Below are positions 52,519 to 62,582 of a stretch of DNA of 64,000 nucleotides, piece after piece (the first letter of the stretch is position 1; each line of letters begins with the position of its first letter). This DNA is from Gigantopelta aegis (Eukaryota; Mollusca; Gastropoda; Neomphalida; Peltospiridae), in the NCBI RefSeq assembly GCF_016097555.1, contig NC_054701.1:2022091-2086090 (forward strand). The letters are read 5' to 3'. A program made the position numbers and the translations under genes. Below the pieces are notes generated by a model. The model was not told the origin of the DNA. It ran no database searches and saw only the letters and a list, made by a program, of their open reading frames with translations.

Positions 52519-52904
52519 AAAAAAAAAAAAATGTTTTATTTAACGACGCACTCAACACATTTTATTTACGGTTATATGGCGTCAGACATATGGTTAAGGA
52601 CCACACAGATTTTGAGAGGAAACCCGCTGTCGCCACTACATGGGCTACTCTTCCGATTAGCAGCAAGGGATCTTTTATTTGCACTTCCCACAGGCAGGAT
52701 AGCACAAACCATGGCCTTTGTTGAACCAGTTATGGATTACTGGTCGGTTCAAGTGGTTTACACCTACACATTGAGCCTTGCGGAGCACTCACTCAGGGTT
52801 TGGAGTCGGTATCTGGATTAAAAATCCCATGCCTCGACTGGGATCTGAACCCAGTACCTACCAGCCTGTAGACCGATGGCCTACCACGACGCCACCGAGG
52901 CCGG
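52519..52904 (-). repeat. Full-length SINE, antisense, with target-site duplication
   Basis: Oriented right to left: tRNA-like head (reverse complement GGCCTCGGTGGCGTCGTGGT, B-box-like GGTTCAGATCCC), long body, tail GTCGTTAAATAAAACATTTT and poly-A. Flanked by TAGTCAGTACTTAAA at 52504-52518 and 52905-52919, so a retroposition event is clear. Confidence 0.9.
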
Positions 52905-53018
52905 TAGTCAGTACTTAAATGCTAGTACTTATTTGGTAAAAAAACAAAAACAGGTCAGATTTCTAAATTTAATAGTTTGCAACAACAATATTAATAATAA
53001 TATTTAATATATATATGT

Positions 53019-53171
53019 AGAGGTTATTACCAGAGTGTTTTTCAGTATCGTCAATATCATATATTACGAATAAAAATTGTATTATGTGAGCCTTTGCTAT
53101 GCATAATACATTATTTTTATTCCTAATATATGATACTGACGATACCGAAATACACGAGGGTAATAATCTCT
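53019..53171. mobile_element. Fold-back (near-palindromic) element
   Basis: Two arms of about 70 bp, roughly 84% complementary: the left contains GTATCGTCAATATCATATAT and the right ATATATGATACTGACGATAC, separated by only a few bases. The transcript would form one long hairpin. Confidence 0.65.
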
Positions 53172-53179
53172 TTATCATA

Positions 53180-54360
53180 TAAGCTCAAGTTTAATACGTG
53201 TTTTTGTAAACTGTACACGCAACTTTAATTCCAGTCTGCCATTACTAGATATTCAAATGACGTAAGAATATGTGGCGCTGTGTATTTTTTAATGGAAATG
53301 ACGTCAAACTCGAATGACGTCATTTTGGATGTCCTTACATCAAAATAAAGTTATGCGTAACGTTTTTTTGTTTTCTGAACGCTGAACAGCTTTCAGTGTC
53401 AAATTGCCATTGAAATGTTTTTATTTGATGACTATGAATGCATACGTCAATCATGGAGTGTCACCCAAGTACGTTGGCTTAAATGTCAATAAACCTAGTG
53501 CCGAGACCTCGACTAATTTACATCTAATTTGCAAAGTTATCAAATTCTTAAAGTGTGTGATCTGAAAAATATCACATACTTTGATTGCACTGAAAATGTA
53601 AGATATTATATGATAAATATATATATTATGCTTATTTATTTTACTTATTGTGATTATGTAATTAAAGAAAATGTACCTTTTAAAGCACCGGTGGTAATAT
53701 TTTTTACGTCAAGGTCAATTAATTTAACATGCACGTTCAGTGCAAGCTATTTTAGCACACTCTATTTTCACATATAAATCAGCGTGTTTCATACTGCTTA
53801 TTAAGTACGGTAAATGACGTCCAGGCGTATAGTTACATTAATTATATTAAATACGGTAATTTAGTTTGGACATAAGATAGGTTGCGATTTTAAAGTATTT
53901 TTCCTGATGCAAGGTGGTTACCTCTGAAATAAACCGCGCATTTACTACAACAGTGTTTACGCAAAAATACTGTTTCTATAAATTATAATATATCAAAGGT
54001 ACCGAAACGTAAATGCACCCACAAATGAAACTGGACAAAAAAAATCTGACCGCAAAAGCCTGAAAGGAATTTTCGTTATATCAAAGGATAGTTTCATTAC
54101 AGCATAACAACCATTAATTACCTGTTACTGATTTCTTGAATAGCTAATATATTATAAGCTACTGTAACAAAATTATGTGAGTTTCTTCAGTGCTGTTAAT
54201 TAGTGTAATTTATTCTGTGCTCCACATTGTAAAAACACTTTATTGCTCTCTTTACCAAAGTCAATTTCCGGTTTGGGTAGTCTCCCTTCTGCGGAATTCT
54301 TCGTCCATTTTCGGAACCGATTTCCCGGATCATGGAGGGGGGTGGGGTTGGGGGGGGGGG
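53180..54360. other. No gene recognised; possible upstream region of gene 2
   Basis: Contains several GACGTCA/GACGTAA words at 53258-53330 and a CCGG-rich stretch with a G run at 54270-54360. A 5' UTR exon or promoter of gene 2 could lie here, but nothing proves it. Confidence 0.3.
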
Positions 54361-54365
54361 GATTG

Positions 54366-54746
54366 TTAAAGAGACAAACCCTAGTTTTTAAACACTAAGG
54401 CGTAGTTTTGACTATTAGAGCCGTTTCTGATAACTGAAGTCACACTTTACTTAGATTTTATTGTATAAATTAGCCATTTCCGTACATTCGAAGTGTTTTT
54501 GGTCATCCTGGTGTTTTTAATATCACAAAATGCATTTCTAATATTTTAAAAAACGCACGCGCGTCTGAGAGGTTACAGTTATGGAGTCGATGTGTAGTCT
54601 ATTTTTAAAGGGTATTTCACCATTTCAAACTCACAGACTCATGTTTCACTCAGTTAAAACTTTATCCAAATGTGTTACAGGTTTGTAGATTAACTAAACT
54701 TATAGTGTTAATTTTCATGGGCTGAAACTAGGGTATGTCCCTTTAA
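54366..54746. mobile_element. MITE with TTAA-type ends, copy 1
   Basis: 381 bp; the left end TTAAAGAGACAAACCCTAG and the right end (reverse complement TTAAAGGGACATACCCTAG) are inverted repeats. A second copy at 56521-56907 shares almost the whole interior, including CATTTCCGTACATTCGAAGT. Confidence 0.65.
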
Positions 54747-54964
54747 GCGTTCACCTGAGATGCAAGGGGTCGTAGGATCGATCGTTCTAAATGGATTTTT
54801 TTCTATCCTAGGCCTAATTTAACTGGTGCCTTAAAATTATTTTGATGCGTATTACTTAATATTTAATGCGTTTGACATATATACAGGTGTGTACGTATAT
54901 ATGTGTGTGTGTTTATGTGCCCGCACGCGCGCGTGTGTGTGTGTGTAGGCCTGTACGTGTGTGT

Positions 54965-54990
54965 GTATGTAATCCTATACTTGTGTGTGC

Positions 54991-55046
<56 letters not shown>

Positions 55047-55070
55047 TGTATGTTGTGTGTTGTGTGTGTA
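54965..55070. repeat. (GT)n-rich tract
   Basis: Largely GT dinucleotides with interruptions, preceded by CGCGCGCGTG. Confidence 0.92.
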
Positions 55071-55084
55071 TGAAAACCTATTAA

Positions 55085-55535
55085 AGTAATATATATATAT
55101 TAGCAATTCTCTCGAAGTTGGTGTCAGTTAAGACTCGATCATTGAAAAAAATAAAGATTTAAATTTATTGTAAAGAACAATATTAGAAGTATACTGTTCC
55201 AGAAAATTAGGACTTGGGATCTTGGAATAAAGTTAGAACTGCATTAGACAGAGTTAGGATTTCACTCCGGTTCACAGTGTTTGGTCGCATATATTTTCTA
55301 CTATCGATGGAATGGACGTCACCTTCAGACCAGTAGTAGGCTATAATTTTACACAACTGTTTATAGGTTATCGGTGAAATTTTTCATTGTAGTGTAATCT
55401 TTAGTTATTAGTTTACAAAATATAACCATACTTGTCGCAGAGGCAGTAGTTAATATAATGCAATGTCAAGTTTCGTCCAAACGTAGAATAGGCTATGTCC
55501 AGGAACCGGGTTAAACACACGAAAAATACATTACT
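55085..55535. other. No gene recognised
   Basis: AT-rich spacer between GT- and CA-rich tracts. Confidence 0.5.
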
Positions 55536-55537
55536 TC

Positions 55538-55540
<3 letters not shown>

Positions 55541-55598
<58 letters not shown>

Positions 55599-56124
55599 GC
55601 ATACACACAGACACCCATATATACACACACACACACACATACAGACACACACACATACACACACATATATACACACAGATACACATACACGCGTACACAC
55701 AAACACACACATACACACACACAGACACAAACACATGCACACACACACAGAGACACAGACACACACACGCACACACACATACATACACACACGCACATAC
55801 GCACACACACATACAAACACACACGCATACACAGAGAGACACATACACACACACAGACACACACACACACAGACACACACGCACATACACACACACACAT
55901 ACATATACACACACACATACATACACAGAGAATACATACACAGACACACACATACAGACACACTCGCACACACACACATACACAGCCACACACACACACA
56001 CACACACGGAGACACACACACAGAGACACACATACACACACGTACAGACACACGCACATACACACACACACATGCACACATACAGACACACACACACACA
56101 CACACATACACACACACACATACA

Positions 56125-56162
<38 letters not shown>

Positions 56163-56168
56163 GACACA
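55541..56168. repeat. C run, (CT)n and 580-bp CA-rich tract
   Basis: C run at 55539-55548, CT to about 55586, then CACACA interrupted by TA, GA and CG steps. His/Thr or Cys/Val ORFs of up to 248 codons on both strands are composition artefacts. Confidence 0.95.
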
Positions 56169-56254
56169 TACTTTATAGACTCCATAAACGAATAATTATC
56201 TGATCTGATAATGAATCTGACCGTTTTACCAACAACGAACATCTAATTTGAAGG

Positions 56255-56350
56255 TGTGTTTTATTTAACGACACCACTAGAGCACATTGACTTATTAATC
56301 AATCCCTACTGAATATCAAATATTTGATAATCCTGATTATAGTCTTGGAT
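56255..56350 (-). repeat. SINE tail fragment, antisense
   Basis: GTGTTTTATTTAACGACACC, TAGAGCACATTGACTTATTA, then decayed. Confidence 0.7.
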
Positions 56351-56520
56351 GAAATCCATTATATTTTTGTTCATGAACAGAACTTTATTCTCTTTCGGAG
56401 ATGAAATTCCTTTGAATTAATAAATGTTCAATCTTCTAGTTACAAAGTTTTTAGAATATAAATACTAGTATATACATATATGTATAAACTAATTGGCGCT
56501 AAAGAAATGTACCTAGTTGC

Positions 56521-56907
56521 TTAAAGGGAGATACCCTAGTTTTTAAATACTAAGATATATATATATATTTTTTGACTATTAAAGACGTTTTTGATAACTG
56601 AAATCATACTTTACTTAGATTTTATTGTTTAGATTATCCATTTCCGTACATTCGAAGTGTTTCTGGTCATCCTGGTGTTTTTAATATCACGAAATGCATT
56701 TCTTTTATTTTTTAAAACGCACATGCGTCTGAGAAGTAACAGTTATGGAGTCGAGTTTTAGTCTATTTTTAGAGGGCATTTCACCATTTCTAAGTCACAG
56801 ACTCATGTTTCACTCTATTGTAACTTTATCAAAATGGGTTATAGGTTTGTAGATTAAGAAAACTTAGTGTGCATTTTCTTGGGCTGAAACTAGGGTCTGT
56901 CCCTTTA
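56521..56907. mobile_element. MITE with TTAA-type ends, copy 2
   Basis: Left TTAAAGGGAGATACCCTAG, right CTAGGGTCTGTCCCTTTA. Similar to copy 1 over the full length with scattered substitutions, so both are old. TTAA ends would suit piggyBac-type mobilisation, but the family is not proven. Confidence 0.65.
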
Positions 56908-56939
56908 CAGACACACACATACAATATACATCTATCTAT

Positions 56940-56971
56940 CTATCTATATGTGTGCGTGTGTGCGTGTGTGC

Positions 56972-57050
<79 letters not shown>
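56940..57050. repeat. (GT)n and (GA)n tract
   Basis: TGTGCGTGTG run followed by about 30 GA repeats. Confidence 0.93.
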
Positions 57051-57053
<3 letters not shown>

Positions 57054-57059
57054 TACGTA

Positions 57060-57221
57060 AAGGTACCGATAAATACTCTAAGACTATAAATCAATATTAC
57101 CAAATGTTTGACATCCAATAGCCGATGATTAATAAATCAATGTATTCTAGTCGTGTCGGTAAAAAAAAGCCAACTAACTTTAAAGAGAGGAAACCCACTA
57201 CATTTTTCCATTAGTAGCAAT
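57060..57221. repeat. SINE fragments in both orientations abutting the big defensin relict
   Basis: Forward tail piece (CTCTAAGACTATAAATCAAT, GACATCCAATAGCCGATGAT) followed by a reverse piece (GAGAGGAAACCCACTACATT, TTCCATTAGTAGCAA) that ends directly at the relict exon. Confidence 0.65.
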
Positions 57222-57330
57222 CTTTGATGGTGGTTATAAGTGCTGCGTCTTTTTATAGAAGGCGAAATTAAAATTTGAAAACCAAGCAGTTTATATAGTA
57301 AGAAGACAAATAAAGATACACTTAATTAAA
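57222..57330 (+). pseudogene. Relict 3' end of a big defensin copy
   Basis: GGTGGTTATAAGTGCTGCGT and the following stop and 3' UTR match the last codons and 3' UTR of the intact gene (61518 onward): GGYKCCV against GGYQCCVGR, then similar UTR including AAGAAGAC and AATAAA. A SINE fragment abuts it on the left at 57221 and has replaced the rest of the exon. Confidence 0.65.
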
Positions 57331-57518
57331 GAAAATATTGTGCCCGTGTAAACATTTAATGAGAAGTAAGCACAATATTGATGGTTTTTGTTGGTTTTTG
57401 TTTGTTTTGTTTTGTTTGTTTTTTGTTTTGTTTTTTTGACTTTGTGAATAATTTGTTTTCTAGATAATTATTTAGTATTCTGTTCTAACGTTCGATCTGA
57501 AACCTCATTTACAATCAG

Positions 57519-57576
57519 TATATAAAAGTTTACCAACTAGTACTTAACCGAAACGTTTCGAAATACGAGGCAACAG
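57519..57576 (+). promoter_or_regulatory. Candidate big defensin promoter and non-coding first exon
   Basis: TATATAAAAG at 57519-57528, then after about 25 nt a short segment ending CAACAG|GTGACA, a fair donor (GT at 57577). A 5' UTR exon here would splice to the acceptor at 60158. The block following the relict exon-B copy here and the block after the real gene (TATAAAAA at 61841) are homologous, as expected if each gene copy carried its own promoter. Inference from position and homology only. Confidence 0.4.
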
Positions 57577-58041
57577 GTGACAGACGAGTCAGCCGATACG
57601 ATACGTTCGGTTACTGGATACTGTGGTCGGATCCCGGCGTAACAGATACTCTTCTCACGTAGTTTACACTCCCTTGTTTGCCGGGAAAGTGCCGTCAAAT
57701 GTTTTCACACCCTTTAAATTTTTATATTATAAACACCATAAATGCTGGTTGAAAGGTTTGTTTCCTAAGTCTATTGTAATAATACTTGCTAAGTAAGTTT
57801 TGTTTTAGTATTAGTTTTACATAGCTGCTATTAAATATTATTTAAGCTACGTTTAATATTTTCTACTGATGTTCATTTAACCAAGATTACTAGAAAAGTG
57901 ATATACGCATACTAAACTTTCTACCCAGGTGAACATATCACATAAACTATTCTAACTGTGAATTCTAGCTTCATTCGACGTCTATCTAACTTCCATCTAT
58001 ATTCCCATCGGATATTTTCCTTTTGAACGTATGTATGTATA

Positions 58042-58240
58042 TACAGTCGAGTCTGGTCTACCGGCCACCTGTATATAACGACCACCTGCCCATAACAGCC
58101 ACCATAAATCCCGCCCAGGTCATTTCCTTCTTTATTTTACCTGTATATAACAACCACCTGTTCATTATGACCACAAATTACAATGACCACCATTTTGTTT
58201 TGTCCAAAATGGACAGTTAATCTTGTATAACAGCGACAAG
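58042..58240 (+). repeat. Dispersed repeat fragment (TACAGTCGAGTCTGGTCT family)
   Basis: TACAGTCGAGTCTGGTCTAC then repeated CGACCACCTG motifs; related words recur at 59885-59965 (ACGGCCACCTGACCATAACG). Probably two pieces of one old element separated by the minisatellite and a SINE. Confidence 0.45.
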
Positions 58241-58395
58241 GTATATGTATGTATTTTCCTGTTCCTAACACCGAGAAGCGAGTCATTGTTTTACTTAATT
58301 CCGAGGTGTACGCTCATCGTATTGGAATTTCAGTTGTGTGTGATGTCGATATTTTGAAAGGCGACTTGTCATTGGGTACAGTAATGCTAACACTG

Positions 58396-59010
58396 AACTT
58401 TACCTCTAGCTCATCCACGCTGAAAGGTAGTGTATTACGAGGTGTGTGACTGCTACCAGTTAGACTTCTTTACCTCCAACTCGTCCACGCTGAAAGGTAG
58501 TGTATTACGAGGTGTGTGACTGCTGCCGGTTCGACTTCTTTACCTCCAACTCGTCCACGCTGAAAGGTAGTGTATTACGAGGTGCGTGACTGCTGCCGGT
58601 TCGACTTCTTTACCTCCAACTCGTCAACGCTGAAAGGTAGAGTATTACGAGGTGCGTGACTGCTGCCGGTTAGACTTCTTTACCTCCAACTCGTCCACGC
58701 TGAAGGGTAGTGTATTACGAGGTGTGTGACTGCTGCCAGTTAGACGTCTTTACCTCCAGCTCCTCCACCTGAAAGGTAGAGTATTACGAGGTGTGTGACT
58801 GCTGCCAGTTAGACGTCTTTACCTCCAACTCGTCCACGCTGAAAGGTAGTGTATTACGAGGTGTGTGACTGCTGCCAGTTAGACTTCTTTACCTCCAACT
58901 CATCCACGCTGAAAGGTAGCGCATTACGAGGTGTGGGATTGCTGCCAGTTAGACTTCTTTAGAGGTAGTGTATTACGAGGTGTGTGACTGCTGCCAGTTA
59001 GACTTCACTG
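58396..59010 (+). repeat. 70-bp minisatellite in the presumed 5' UTR intron of the big defensin gene
   Basis: About eight and a half units containing CTTTACCTCCAACTCGTCC and GTGTATTACGAGGTGTGTGA, with scattered substitutions and a shortened last unit. Confidence 0.85.
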
Positions 59011-59550
59011 ATATACACACATCATTTGCGGTAGCCTTTCACTGTGTCTGTTCAGCCATTACACATGGGCAAAATTGCCCTTTTGTTACTTAATGTATCA
59101 TGTTTTCTTAACTGCAACCTTTTGCGGCTCGTGATCAAATTTAATAGGTAATTACAACCAAGGAAATACCGATGAGATAGATTAGCGGTCACATAAAATA
59201 AAAAGATAGGTAAATGTTATAATCCCTTGAGTAATAACTTAGAATGTCCTTATGCTAGTTCATTGCAGTTTATTATCGAGTGCGTTGGTAGCAAATATGC
59301 ACCACCCCCTTGACACCACCCCTGTTGAAGTTATAAAAAATCGGAGAAACATTGCTTAAGTGTCAGGAAGATAGCTTTCCATTTTGGTTTGGATCACAGT
59401 CAAATTAATTGGAGCAGACGTACGGCGGCCAATACTCTGAAAGAATGTGTTGCACCTATGTGTGCAGAATGCAGTGGAAAGCGATCAAAGTTAAACGACT
59501 TTTTCACAATGTGAGTAACAGAGTGACTTTCAACAAAACATACTACCCTG
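59011..59550. other. No gene recognised
   Basis: Moderately AT-rich sequence between the 70-bp minisatellite and a SINE fragment. No supported coding signal. Confidence 0.5.
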
Positions 59551-59722
59551 TCTGTGGGATGGTGCATATAAAAGAACCCCTGCTGCTAATCGAAAAGAGT
59601 AGCCCAAAAAGTGGTGACAGCGGGTTTCTCTCTCAATATATGTGTGGTCCTTAACCATATGTCTGACGCCATATAACCGTAAATAAAATGTGTTGAGTGC
59701 GTCGTTAAATAAAACATTTTTT
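59551..59722 (+). repeat. SINE 3' part
   Basis: Carries CTGTCTGTGGGATGGTGCAT, the GACAGCGGGTTTCTCTCTCA block and the tail GTCGTTAAATAAAACATTTT, all shared with copies at 23948 and 52519. Confidence 0.75.
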
Positions 59723-60162
59723 TTCTCAACAAAACATGTTCAGTTTATGCTTTTATATAGTAAAAACTAGTTACATGTATATTATTTTCTCTTTCTTTTT
59801 TCTTAATTATTGTATTGTCTGTTGTTACTTTTATAGTCCAGTTTAGTAGTAGCCTACATAGTCAATTATTTCATATGTTGTTTATTTGCCTGTATTTAAC
59901 GGCCACCTGACCATAACGACCATTTTTATCAGGACCCTTGAGTGGCCGTTATATAATGTTATAGTTACATCATCCATCACTCGAGATTCGTCTAATTAGA
60001 CCACAGCTATTGCGGCCGCTGAGTGACGGGTGTAATGATTGGTGGGGTCACTACTTTGTCAAATTCTTCCTTCACTCTGCCTTGTGCAAAGATACGATTT
60101 TGATTGCGCTGTCTTTTGTCGTTGATATTTAATGACATTATGTTTGTGTGTCTGACAGAATC

Positions 60163-60394
60163 ATGAGGAGCATGGTTATCTCTCTCGTGTGTGTGGCGGT
60201 TCTGTTGGTGGGTCCAGCGTGTGCCAGAGTCCTGCTGCAGAAGGCACATGACGATGATGAACATCTCGAGAAGCGCTATGTATGGGCCGCAGTTCCACTG
60301 TATTATGGAGCTCGCTGGGCGCTTGGGCGTCTGGCTGCAGCAGGGGCAAGAGCAGCAGCAGGAGCAGCAGCCGCATACTTGGCTAGCAGACGTC
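60163..60394 (+). CDS. Big defensin exon A: signal peptide, propeptide, hydrophobic N-domain
   Basis: 77 codons plus one base (phase 1). The first in-frame ATG after the acceptor at 60157-60158 is used. The donor GTATCC is weak by consensus but gives an in-frame join to the cysteine exon; GTCGTA four bases upstream is an alternative that keeps the same phase. Confidence 0.82.
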
Positions 60395-61545
60395 GTATCC
60401 TTGTGTTTAGCTTAATTTCATCATCCGTCCGTCCATCCCTCCGTCGGTTCATGCTTCCATTATTCTAACTTGTAGTATTACTAGTATTCCATAGACACAA
60501 CATATTTATGATAATATTAAATAGGAATTCAGATTTAGCGTGCTTCCATATTTAATGCATAGTAAGCTTTGTAACCATGACATGCAATTTCTGGAAAACT
60601 GTCAGTAATATATTATAAACCTGCATCTTTTCTCAGAGAATACTAAATTTCATATTAATATAAATATCAATTTTCAGTATCCACAATTTGAATCCGTTTT
60701 TATTTGTCCGAAGACGTTCACTTTAAGTCCCCCTCCCTGCCCCTCACTTAAAGAGAGCAACAAACTTCTGATTTTAACACTCAATTCTCTACCCACGACT
60801 ATCCAGTTGATGAGGGCTTATGAGAATGTGTGTTTTCTTTATTATTGTAGCTCGTTTCGGGATAATAGCCAAGTTCCCGAAAATCTGTAACACACTGCGG
60901 ATTTGCAAGACCACAGCAGAACAGAAGTAAATAATATGTCCCCAAAGGTATGTACAGACCCGTCCCATAATATGCGGCGAGAAATGAACTACACACTTGT
61001 CACGTCGAGGGAGGGGGGCATATGTGAACAAAAATACTATGTGAACAGAAAATGTATATTTTTTTTATTGTTATACAAGAATGCATATATAACATAGAAT
61101 CATTAACAAATGAATGATGTAAAACACTGTCAATTGAAAAGTTAATAATAATACTTGTTTACACCGCTATACTGTGTTAATTCACTCAGTTGTCGGTAGT
61201 ATCTTTGTGTTTAAAGTTAAATTGTCAACACTATGATCAGATGATAACTATAATATACAGGCGAAATTAATTTTAACTTCTGTAAAAACATACCGAGTTT
61301 CAACTTCCTTCTGGCAACGATTTACGGCGTTACAGAGTTTATGGGAACCAATCTTAAGCTTAGAACCTCACGCCACCTCTACCTACAGCAGAAAAATATG
61401 ACGAGAAATCCTTAACACTGCAGACAGCAAAGCATGCTACAACAACGGTGGTTGGTGCCGATCGTCCTGCTTTTCACACGAGAGAATTCTGGCTGGCTGG
61501 GGGTCCTTCTGTGGCGGCGGATATCAGTGCTGTGTCGGTAGATAG
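60163..61545 (+). CDS. Big defensin (secreted antimicrobial peptide), two coding exons
   Basis: Exon A 60163-60394 and exon B 61424-61545 join in frame (354 nt, 117 aa). Residues 1-21 are a signal peptide (core VISLVCVAVLLVGPACA). Residues 22-38 are an acidic propeptide (DDDEHLEKR) ending at a dibasic KR cleavage site. The predicted mature peptide of about 79 residues begins YVWAAVPLYYGA, the family's PxxYxG-type hydrophobic N-domain, and continues Ala-rich. Exon B gives C-x6-C-x3-C-x13-C-x5-C-C, including GGWCRSSC and a terminal QCCVGR, matching the big-defensin beta-defensin-like module. Acceptor TGTCTGACAG at 60158 precedes the ATG; the donor is CGTC|GTATCC and the acceptor AACACTGCAG. An alternative donor at 60391 would also keep frame. 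Separate exons for the two domains fit known big-defensin genes. Expected role: bactericidal peptide secreted by hemocytes or epithelia. Confidence 0.85.
60395..61423 (+). other. Big defensin intron between N-domain and defensin exons
   Basis: 1029 bp of AT-rich unique-looking sequence. Short ORFs on both strands show no domain signal. No repeat recognised. Confidence 0.6.
61424..61545 (+). CDS. Big defensin exon B: six-cysteine defensin domain
   Basis: 122 nt; an in-frame stop lies just upstream, so the exon must begin after it, and CACTGCAG at 61416-61423 is the nearest acceptor. It encodes SKACYNNGGWCRSSC, then SHERILAGWGSFCGGGYQ, then CCVGR and TAG. The 3' UTR carries AATAAA at 61605 and 61665. 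Confidence 0.83.
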
Positions 61546-61604
61546 AAGGCGGAACTAACACTTCCAGTCAAAGCAGTCTGAATAGTGATCGCAAGAAGAC
61601 CAAC

Positions 61605-61670
61605 AATAAAACTACAGTTAACTCATTAAACAGAATACTGCGCCTATGTGAGCATTTGGTGACGAATAAA
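61605..61670 (+). promoter_or_regulatory. Polyadenylation signals of the big defensin gene
   Basis: Two AATAAA hexamers (61605-61610 and 61665-61670), 60 and 120 nt after the stop. The upstream relict copy has an AATAAA at the corresponding place (about 57310). Confidence 0.5.
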
Positions 61671-61882
61671 ACACAGTCTTGATGCATTTTTACTTAATTT
61701 ATTTGTTGCTTTAAAAGGCGTCTAACTGGACTTTGAGGTCCATCCCAATTGGTGATCCGTGACCGATGTACTTTGCAGTCTGTTTATCTGTTGTTTTCTA
61801 GATAATTATTTGAACAAACTCACTTAGTCTTACCAATTAATATAAAAACCTTTGAACGGCATTATTTTGCCAACTGGTATAA

Positions 61883-62098
61883 ATGAAAAGTGGCGAGGCA
61901 GATCAAAATGTAGGTCCAGCGTGTGCCAGAGTACTGTTGCACGTCGTATATGATGTTGATGATGAGTATCTGGAGAAAACGCCTTGCATGCGCCGCAGTA
62001 TTTTCCCATTAATAATATTCATGATGTTTTCTATTGTTTGCGATTGTAATTGTAACGAATTATTGATTGGATTATACATTTGTTATTATTTCATTTGA
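61883..62098 (+). pseudogene. Decayed third big defensin copy
   Basis: VGPACARVLLHVVYDVDDEY and LEK repeat the signal-peptide end and acidic propeptide of the intact gene (VGPACARVLLQKAHDDDEHL, EK). The signal-peptide core, the KR site and the rest of the N-domain are lost, and no cysteine exon follows before 62580. A TATA-like TATAAAAA at 61841 precedes it. The promoter/leader joins directly to the propeptide region without the intron, which points to an internal deletion. An open frame remains but is unlikely to give a secreted peptide. Confidence 0.6.
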
Positions 62099-62099
62099 T

Positions 62100-62580
62100 T
62101 CAACAATTTGGTAATGACAGGTGTTTATATACATGTGTTGTATTTACTAGCATTTATTATAATGAATTTTACCTTCACAATGCATGAAATGGCATCTTAA
62201 AAAAATCTAGTTTTTAAAATTTCCGGGCAGTATGTCTCAGAACCTTGTAAAAACTTAATTCATGCACTCAATCTCAGTCAGCACCTTTAGTGTTCATTTC
62301 CTTCCGCCATGTCTGAATGTGAATATGTGAATAGGCACAGATTCGTCGGAGTATATTTAATGTCAGCGAGTATGACGTGTTTGTGGTAGTGGTGTGGGTA
62401 GGGGATGGTGACTGAACATACCCCACTAAACAGAAAATATATTTTGTCTAAGACCAACATGCATGTGGATAGAGCAAGTTATACTTTCAAACAATATATT
62501 TCTATTTCGTACATTAATCCTCATTAGTTGTAATTCTTGTATAAATGCGAAATGATTCATTTACAACCCTAGGGGCCCTA
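62100..62580. other. No gene recognised
   Basis: AT-rich. Searched for a cysteine exon of the third big defensin copy; none seen. Confidence 0.5.
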
Positions 62581-62582
62581 GT

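Noticed and set aside
55413-56242. ORFs of up to 248 codons rich in Cys/Val or His/Thr
   Set aside because: Low-complexity CA/GT tract read in several frames; no domain and no codon bias beyond the dinucleotide.
60007-60376. Minus-strand ORFs opposite the big defensin exon
   Set aside because: Shadows of the Ala-rich, GC-rich coding exon; no domain or splice context.
60903-61097. Small ORF in the big defensin intron
   Set aside because: No ATG-led conserved sequence, no signal peptide; lies within the intron defined by the joined defensin domains.
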